This document shows, piece by piece, positions 1 to 4,277 of a stretch of 10,868 nt of DNA. Numbering within the stretch: the stretch's first letter is position 1; each line of letters starts with the position of its first letter. Both the position numbers and the translations under genes were made by a program. A model generated the notes under the pieces. That model saw only the letters and a program-made list of their open reading frames with translations. It searched no databases and was not told the DNA's origin. Source of the DNA: JANWZL01 sp037445185 (GTDB lineage Bacteria > Pseudomonadota > Gammaproteobacteria > Burkholderiales > Thiobacillaceae); NCBI GenBank assembly GCA_037445185.1, contig JBBIKZ010000201.1:1-10868 (forward strand). The letters are read 5' to 3'.

Positions 1-43
1 GGGGGGAGGGGGGGGAGAGAGGAGAGAGGGAGAAGTAAGGGGA
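1..43. repeat. Polypurine (G/A) low-complexity tract at window edge
   Basis: The first 43 bases contain only G and A apart from a single T at 36. Read on the other strand this is a C/T tract, similar in flavour to the C-rich repeats at 2748-2885. It may be the tail of a larger simple-repeat block that continues outside the window, or a contig-end artefact. No coding or regulatory role can be read from it. Confidence 0.6.
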
Positions 44-310
44 TTTCTTGTACGTGTCGTCAGCCAGCCAAAAAATCCCTTCTTTTCAATGGGTTGGGGG
101 CTGCGAATAAAGTAAGATCTTGTTGTCTTCTTGTCGGCCCATTGATCCACCTAGGTTTTTCGCGCCGGGCACCCCCCGAAAAATCGGGCTGTCGTCTGCT
201 TGGTCCCATTCCGGGACGTTCCCGCCCCCCCTCGGCCCAAATTTACCATAATACCTGTCTAGACAACCCGTTTCGCGTAGGATTTGGGGCCCATTATGAA
301 TATGTACCTC
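44..310. other. Intergenic stretch with no convincing gene
   Basis: This stretch is richer in A/T than the coding regions and has no gene that I can support. An 88-codon open frame (94-360) has no Shine-Dalgarno site and no recognisable protein features, and it ends inside the palindrome at 317-379. Small structures include a hairpin CCCGA-AAAA-TCGGG at 175-188 and a 10-bp palindrome TGTCTAGACA at 256-265. It probably forms the upstream control region of the gene at 393. Confidence 0.5.
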
Positions 311-341
311 TTGACACCCTTGCTAGGAGCTTGCCTATAAG
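311..341 (+). promoter_or_regulatory. Possible sigma70-type promoter for the gene at 393
   Basis: A perfect -35 box TTGACA (311-316) is followed after 19 bp by TATAAG (336-341), which matches the -10 consensus at five of six bases. The 19-bp spacer is longer than the optimal 17, so strength is uncertain. The -10 box lies inside the left arm of the palindrome at 317-379, so anything binding or extruding that palindrome would control this promoter. Transcription would start near 348, giving a leader of about 45 bases. Confidence 0.4.
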
Positions 342-379
342 TTCAGACCTGAACTTATAGGCAAGCTTCTAAGCAAGGG
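317..379. repeat. 63-bp near-perfect inverted repeat
   Basis: The left arm (317-346) and right arm (349-379) are complementary over about 30 pairs, with a 2-base centre (347-348). The innermost 18 pairs are perfect (GCTTGCCTATAAGTTCAG at 329-346 against 349-366). Further out there is one G-T pair (327/368) and one unpaired A (372), after which pairing resumes to CCC/GGG at the ends. Homology stops sharply at both outer edges. No T-run follows on either strand, so it does not look like a terminator. It could be a large operator, a replication-origin hairpin, a resolution or attachment site, or an RNA stem. Confidence 0.85.
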
Positions 380-392
380 CACCCCCCATCCT

Positions 393-1886
393 ATGTGGCT
401 CCAGCGCTTCACCGGCCCCCGGCAGCCCCACCCGCTCGGCGTACAGGCTGCCGACTGGTACAGGTCGATGCTGCGACCGATCCCGTATCAGGCGGATCGT
501 CGGCTACCGACCGCACCGCACGATTTTCTGATCCCATCGATGGTCGATCTATTTTTTGTCTACGAAAAATTGAACAAATTATACGGACGAACAATTGCAT
601 ATCATTCATTTGTACGACAATTGAGCCGTCTAGAAGAAATGGGCTGGATCCATTTCATCCGCCATTACACCAACGCGCCCTGGTCCATGGCCTTGGTCAA
701 CGTCGAGGGCATCGCCTACACCCTGGAGACCCAACCCGAGCTCCTGGCCCCTCGCTCGGCCACCCGCCCGGCATCGCCGAGCACGAGCCTGCTCGTGCTC
801 ACGCTCGCGGCCGTGATCGGGTGCCTGCCCGGCTACATGCGGTTCGCCCGGTTGAACCGGTGGACCTGGCTGACCCTCGCGTCCCAGGGCTATTCCTACG
901 CCATGCCCCGGGCCGTCCGCCGGACCGGCTATCCTCGGAAGGATCCGTCGAGCGTGCCCTGTGCGCAGCACCCCGATTGGGTGTGGACGTGGGCACCTTC
1001 GGCCGTCACGGCCAGCCTCTGTCCGGACGATCGGCTGACGCGGCACGGGGTCGGGATGTTCGGCGGGTATCGTGCTCGGCGACGCGTGTTCGTGCCCGAC
1101 GACTGGTACGCACCGGTGCACGTGGCTCCCTTGCCGTTCGAGCTCGTGTCGGAGCCCGAATGGACGACCCTGCACGACGAGGAGCGTGCCTGGCTGTTCT
1201 GGGCCGAACCCGTCGAAACCGCGTTCGCGAGCCTGGGCGGGGTGCCGGTGCTGCCTCGGCAATTGGCCCTGCGGCACGAACTGCGGATGACACCGTCCCC
1301 CTTGGAACTCGTCGTCCCGTTCGCGTCCGTCCACGCCGACGATGCGCTTCCGCTCGACCATCGCCCGTCCGAGATCCTCCCTCCCGTGGGCGCTCGGCTC
1401 CCGGACATGCCGGGCCCGCGCTCGTGCTCGCCCTCGGGTGTCCCGTCCGAGCCGCGGACCGTCCTGCTCGACCCCGCCGCCCGGCCCGAGCCCGAGCCCT
1501 CCCTGCCGGCCCCGCTCGGCTACGTGCAGGCCGGACCGACCTGGTACGAGCGCGTGTGGGACCCGCCGGGCCCCTGGACCGTGCTCGACCGGTCGCTGAT
1601 GGACCCGTGGATGTCCGGCACCCTGCCGCCCTGTTGGGTCCCCGTCGAAACGCTCGACCACACGCTCGGCCACGAGCCCGCGAACGCGCTCTCGGACGCG
1701 GACGAGCGATCCTACGTGGACACGCTCGTCGCGCGGCTGCGATCCGACCCGTCGTTCGTGCGATCGTCGGATGTCGAGGCTTGGTGTGCTCCTTCGGCCG
1801 TAGGTCCGCATTTGCCGGCGCCCACGTGGATGGTGCCCACATTGTGGCCGGTCGCTGCCTCGCTCGATGTGGGACACGACGCTTGA
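393..1886 (+). CDS. Unrecognised 497-residue protein, possible winged-helix N-terminus
   Basis: I do not recognise this protein. The frame is preferred over the long competing frames because its product has a balanced composition with plenty of Trp, Tyr, Phe and Glu, whereas the competitors are Arg/Gly/Pro-rich shadows. Residues 50-105 read like a small helical domain ending in a possible wing (YGRTIAYHSFVRQLSRLEEMG, then Trp-rich strands), which could bind DNA. Residues 131-148 are hydrophobic. Residues 375-400 are Pro-rich, and the C-terminal half has many Trp and Pro. The ATG at 393 is the first in frame after a stop at 324 but lacks a clear Shine-Dalgarno site; Met50 (540) is the main alternative. 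The stretch 540-620 is distinctly AT-rich compared with the rest. It lies downstream of the palindrome and probable promoter, and 55 bases before the next gene, so the two are likely co-transcribed. Confidence 0.62.
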   Translation: MWLQRFTGPRQPHPLGVQAADWYRSMLRPIPYQADRRLPTAPHDFLIPSMVDLFFVYEKLNKLYGRTIAYHSFVRQLSRLEEMGWIHFIRHYTNAPWSMALVNVEGIAYTLETQPELLAPRSATRPASPSTSLLVLTLAAVIGCLPGYMRFARLNRWTWLTLASQGYSYAMPRAVRRTGYPRKDPSSVPCAQHPDWVWTWAPSAVTASLCPDDRLTRHGVGMFGGYRARRRVFVPDDWYAPVHVAPLPFELVSEPEWTTLHDEERAWLFWAEPVETAFASLGGVPVLPRQLALRHELRMTPSPLELVVPFASVHADDALPLDHRPSEILPPVGARLPDMPGPRSCSPSGVPSEPRTVLLDPAARPEPEPSLPAPLGYVQAGPTWYERVWDPPGPWTVLDRSLMDPWMSGTLPPCWVPVETLDHTLGHEPANALSDADERSYVDTLVARLRSDPSFVRSSDVEAWCAPSAVGPHLPAPTWMVPTLWPVAASLDVGHDA

Positions 1887-1930
1887 CACGTTTCATGCGT
1901 CGCGCCATGTTTCTCGACGCATCCCTATCC

Positions 1931-1936
1931 GGAGGT
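1931..1936 (+). promoter_or_regulatory. Shine-Dalgarno site setting the start at 1942
   Basis: GGAGGT sits 5 bases before the ATG at 1942. The open frame could extend back to 1867, but that start would overlap the previous gene and has no such site, so 1942 is chosen. Confidence 0.8.
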
Positions 1937-1941
1937 CGAAC

Positions 1942-2604
1942 ATGAAGCGACGTGTCACGCGATACAACCCGCGCATGGTGTTCCTCACACTATGTGTGGC
2001 AACCTATCTCGAACGGCTCGGCCAGTCGGCGACGGGTGACCGCGTCCCCGCGGCCAGTCCCGCCGACATGTCGGCGGCGCTCGGCGCGTGGTGGGCGGCG
2101 CGGAAGGGCGGGGTACCGCCCTATGCGGGCCGTGCGCTCGCGACCCAGCTCGGGCGCGCGGCGCACCACACCCGGCTGCTCGTGCCGGTCGGCGTCAAGG
2201 GCGCGCCCCGCATGTGGCTGCTCGCCCGGCACGCCGAGGGGGGCGCCGTCGGCGGCGGCACCGTGATGGACGGGCTGTTCACGTCCTCGCGGATCGAGGC
2301 CGAGACCGTGCATCCACTTGCACAGGAACAATATTTCGAGATCTTCGACGCGGCCGACCGCGTGTCGGCGAGCGAGGTCGAGAGCCTCCTGCGCGCGCGG
2401 GGCATCCTGTGCTCGGCTCCCGAGCCCGACCACGGGTACGACCGCGAGCTCGCGGCCCTGCTCGCGGACGAGCCCGAGGGCGAGCCCGCGGACGAGCCCG
2501 AGGGCGAGGACGAGGGCGAGGACGAGGGTGAGGACGGGGACGAGGGCGAGGACGAGCCCGAGGACGAGCCCGCGCCCGCGAGGCGTCGGTTCGCCCGGGT
2601 CTGA
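1942..2604 (+). CDS. Unrecognised 220-residue protein with acidic tail
   Basis: The family is not recognised. The first ~100 residues are basic and predicted mainly helical: a hydrophobic helix at 10-28, a second at 40-55, and a third at 61-78 followed by two short strands (LLVPVGV, RMWLLA). That order would suit a winged-helix DNA-binding fold, but this is inference. Residues 176-210 are almost entirely Glu, Asp, Gly and Pro in GEDE-like repeats. The chain then ends in a basic, aromatic tip, ARRRFARV. Acidic tails are known in single-strand DNA-binding and DNA-mimic proteins, where they bind partners or block DNA sites, but no OB-fold motif is visible here. The start is set by GGAGGT at 1931. 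The gene is followed by a strong intrinsic terminator, so it is the last gene of its transcript. The tail is encoded by a GAGGGCGAGGAC-like DNA repeat prone to length change. Confidence 0.8.
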   Translation: MKRRVTRYNPRMVFLTLCVATYLERLGQSATGDRVPAASPADMSAALGAWWAARKGGVPPYAGRALATQLGRAAHHTRLLVPVGVKGAPRMWLLARHAEGGAVGGGTVMDGLFTSSRIEAETVHPLAQEQYFEIFDAADRVSASEVESLLRARGILCSAPEPDHGYDRELAALLADEPEGEPADEPEGEDEGEDEGEDGDEGEDEPEDEPAPARRRFARV

Positions 2605-2663
2605 CCCCGCAGCCCTCGCGAGCCCGCCGTGGTGCGATCCTCGTCGGCGTAGGCGAGCAAATC

Positions 2664-2702
2664 GGAGGGGGCCGGTAGGGTGGTACCGGCCCCTTCCTTT
2701 TT
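2664..2702 (+). terminator. Strong intrinsic terminator after the 1942-2604 gene
   Basis: A perfect 10-bp stem, GGGGCCGGTA (2668-2677) with TACCGGCCCC (2684-2693), has a 6-base loop GGGTGG. The stem extends to 14 pairs down to 2664/2697 with a single G-U pair. It is followed by five T at 2698-2702. This is a textbook Rho-independent terminator and separates the two transcription units of the window. Confidence 0.9.
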
Positions 2703-2711
2703 CGCTCCTAC

Positions 2712-2730
2712 GGGCCTGTTTGGGCCCTTT
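2712..2730 (+). terminator. Weak second hairpin after the terminator
   Basis: GGGCC (2712-2716) pairs with GGCCC (2723-2727) around a 6-base loop and is followed by TTT. It is short and may be only a back-up terminator or chance. Confidence 0.3.
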
Positions 2731-2747
2731 ACGACGGGGTCTCCCAC

Positions 2748-2885
2748 GGGCTCGGCCCCACCCCCTCGCCCGCGCCCGAGCCCGCGCTCGCGACCACCCC
2801 CCGCGCCCGCGCTCGCGCCCGCGCTCGCGACCACCCCCCTCGCTCGGCCCCACCCCCTCGCTCGGCCCCACCCCCTCGCCCACCA
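2748..2885. repeat. C-rich degenerate tandem repeats
   Basis: This intergenic block is almost free of A and T. It contains an 18-bp tandem unit around TCGCTCGGCCCCACCCCC (copies from 2840 and 2858, decaying from 2876; a related copy lies near 2750-2770). A 22-bp segment, CCCGCGCTCGCG followed by ACCACCCCCC, occurs at 2781-2802 and again at 2818-2839, 37 bp apart. The + strand is C-rich and the other strand G-rich, so G-quadruplex or other structure is possible on the minus strand. No gene is supported here. Confidence 0.75.
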
Positions 2886-2894
2886 CGGTCGATG

Positions 2895-2923
2895 AAGTTC
2901 ACCGAAATTAGGAAAATGAACTT
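2895..2923. promoter_or_regulatory. Candidate operator: AAGTTCA / TGAACTT inverted repeat
   Basis: AAGTTCA (2895-2901) and TGAACTT (2917-2923) form a 7-bp inverted repeat with centres 22 bp apart, about two helical turns. It ends one base before the -35 box at 2925. The same half-sites form the centre of the palindrome at 317-379, including the 9-mer TGAACTTAT (350-358 and 2917-2925). The position suits a repressor or activator site; the binding protein is unknown. Confidence 0.45.
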
Positions 2924-2924
2924 A

Positions 2925-2952
2925 TTGACCAAACGAACAATTATGCTATGAT
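2925..2952 (+). promoter_or_regulatory. Sigma70-type promoter for the ATPase unit
   Basis: TTGACC (2925-2930) and TATGAT (2947-2952) each match the consensus at five of six bases and are 16 bp apart, in an AT-rich island within very GC-rich DNA. Transcription would begin near 2959. It lies between the terminator at 2664-2702 and the ATPase gene, exactly where a new transcript should start. Confidence 0.7.
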
Positions 2953-2960
2953 GCGCTTGT

Positions 2961-2983
2961 GATCGGCCGATGGTCGGCTGATC
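2961..2983 (+). promoter_or_regulatory. Hairpin at the 5' end of the ATPase leader
   Basis: GATCGGCCGA (2961-2970) pairs with TCGGCTGATC (2974-2983) around the 3-base loop TGG, with one G-U pair. It would fall at the extreme 5' end of a transcript starting near 2959. Such stems commonly protect mRNA from 5'-end decay, or can serve as operators in DNA; which applies here is inference. Confidence 0.45.
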
Positions 2984-3003
2984 GATTACTCGGGGTACCC
3001 TCC

Positions 3004-4170
3004 ATGTCCATGCCTTCTCTTACGCTCGATTGCATCGACCGCGTCGCGGAGACCGCCGTGCGCACGGGCGCGCCGGTGGTGCTCTTCGGCGCGCCGGGGG
3101 TCGGCAAGACGGCCGCCCTCCAGGAATGGACGGCTCGGGCGGGACGCGGGTGCGTCCTGCTGAACGCGACGAGCGTCCTGGCCTTCGACCTGATCGGCAT
3201 GCCGGTCGCGTCGAAGGGGGTCAGCGTGTTCACCACGCCGACCTGGCTCGCCGAGATTGTCCATACGGGCAAGTCCGAGGGACTGCTGGTGCTGGACGAG
3301 CTCGGCACGGCGTCGCCCGAGGTCGTGCCCGCGTTCGCTCAATTGCTCGGCGAGCGTCGGTGCGGCCCGCACCATCTGCCGCGCGGCTGGGCCGTGATCG
3401 GCACCTCCAACCGCCCGGGTGACCGCGCGCTCTCCCGGCCGCTCCCGGCCCATCTCGTCAATCGGGTCGCGTGCTGGACCGTCCAGCCGAGCGCCGAGGC
3501 GTGGTGTGCCTGGGCGCGGCGGCAGCCGCTCGGCGCCCTGCCGCCCGAGCTCGTGGCCTATGTCGGCTCGCCCGACTTCGAGCCGTGGCTGGACGAGATG
3601 AACCCTCGGGGTGTGAACGAGCCGTGGACCAGCTTCCGCTCGCTCACGCTCGGCGTGGGGGACCTGCTGGCGATGGCCGAGGTGACCACCGGCGAGCGCA
3701 AGGTGCTCTTCGGCCCCGAGGCCATGAGCACGCTCTCGGCCAGGGTCCCGCTCGAGCTCGCGAGCGCGTTCCTCGACTTCGCCGTGTTCGGCCAGCAGGT
3801 CCCGGCGTGGAAGGACATCGTCGAGGCACCCGACCTCGCGGTCGTGCCCGAGACGCCGAAGGCGGGCATGATCGCCGCCGAGATGGTCTACGCCCGGGCG
3901 ATGGCGGCGACCCGGGAGGAATGCGACCACGCGGTGGCCAACCTCGCCCGCTGGCTCCGACGCTGCCCGGGTGCGATCACGGCGCAGGTAGCCGGACGTC
4001 TGTACCACGAGGCCACGTTGCGCACCGTGCGTGCGGCGCTCGACACCCGCTTCGGCACCGAGCAGCGGCCGTTCTTCCGGCACACCCAGTTCGCGCGGCT
4101 CTACCCCGCGCTGGTGTCGGAGACGGCCCCGCTCGGCGGGACGGTGCTCGCCCAGGGTGGCCACGCCTGA
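3004..4170 (+). CDS. MoxR-type AAA+ ATPase
   Basis: This is an ATP-driven remodelling enzyme of the MoxR/AAA_5 type, 388 residues and probably cytoplasmic. Visible motifs are Walker A GAPGVGKT at 29-36, a DLIGMPV segment at 62-68 typical of MoxR proteins, Walker B LLVLDEL at 94-100, sensor 1 in VIGTSNRP with Asn136, and a probable arginine finger in LVNRV (Arg154). Residues beyond ~170 form a helical C-terminal region that I do not recognise. MoxR ATPases usually act with a VWA-domain partner to activate or insert metal into client proteins, and the next gene encodes such a protein. ATG 3004 is chosen because GGGGT lies 7 bases upstream. A GTG at 2959 is in frame but coincides with the predicted transcription start, which would make the mRNA leaderless. 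The motifs fit MoxR better than cobaltochelatase CobS. The function is firm at family level only; the client is unknown. Confidence 0.9.
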   Translation: MSMPSLTLDCIDRVAETAVRTGAPVVLFGAPGVGKTAALQEWTARAGRGCVLLNATSVLAFDLIGMPVASKGVSVFTTPTWLAEIVHTGKSEGLLVLDELGTASPEVVPAFAQLLGERRCGPHHLPRGWAVIGTSNRPGDRALSRPLPAHLVNRVACWTVQPSAEAWCAWARRQPLGALPPELVAYVGSPDFEPWLDEMNPRGVNEPWTSFRSLTLGVGDLLAMAEVTTGERKVLFGPEAMSTLSARVPLELASAFLDFAVFGQQVPAWKDIVEAPDLAVVPETPKAGMIAAEMVYARAMAATREECDHAVANLARWLRRCPGAITAQVAGRLYHEATLRTVRAALDTRFGTEQRPFFRHTQFARLYPALVSETAPLGGTVLAQGGHA

Positions 4171-4238
4171 TCGTGTGCCACGCTCGGTCGTGTGCCACGC
4201 TCGGTCGTGTGCCACGCTCGGTCGTGTGCCACGCTCGG
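4171..4238. repeat. Four perfect 17-bp tandem repeats
   Basis: The unit TCGTGTGCCACGCTCGG repeats four times without mismatch (4171, 4188, 4205, 4222), beginning at the base right after the ATPase stop codon; a fifth start (TCATGTGG) decays at 4239. There are no spacers, so this is not a CRISPR array. Each unit contains CGCTCGG, also the core of the repeats at 2840-2875. It may be a protein-binding array, a recombination hot spot or slippage product. Confidence 0.95.
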
Positions 4239-4264
4239 TCATGTGGATGACTTGTGAACTTCTG

Positions 4265-4269
4265 CGGAG
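4265..4269 (+). promoter_or_regulatory. Shine-Dalgarno site setting the start at 4278
   Basis: CGGAG lies 8 bases before ATG 4278. An in-frame GTG at 4254 has no such site and overlaps a TGAACTT motif, so 4278 is preferred. Confidence 0.6.
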
Positions 4270-4277
4270 TACTTATC

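Noticed and set aside
94..360. 88-codon open frame upstream of the palindrome
   Set aside because: It has no Shine-Dalgarno site and an odd composition, and it ends within the palindrome; it looks like chance in a control region.
317..379. Palindrome as an intrinsic terminator
   Set aside because: No T-run follows on either strand, and the right flank is C-rich, leading straight into a gene.
630..1889. 419-codon minus-strand frame
   Set aside because: It is an Arg/Gly/Val-rich shadow with no motif and no ribosome site, antisense to the better frame.
1883..1911. TTGACA promoter before the 1942 gene
   Set aside because: No acceptable -10 box lies 16-19 bp downstream, and the gene can be read from the upstream transcript.
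395..1945. 516-codon frame on + overlapping the first gene
   Set aside because: The product is mostly Arg, Ala, Gly and Pro, typical of an off-frame reading of GC-rich coding DNA; the frame from 393 has a normal composition.
4171..4238. Possible CRISPR array
   Set aside because: The 17-bp units are directly adjacent with no spacers and no cas genes are near.
2986..4242. 418-codon minus-strand frame opposite the ATPase gene
   Set aside because: It starts in the 17-bp repeats and has no motifs, whereas the + strand has complete Walker A and B.
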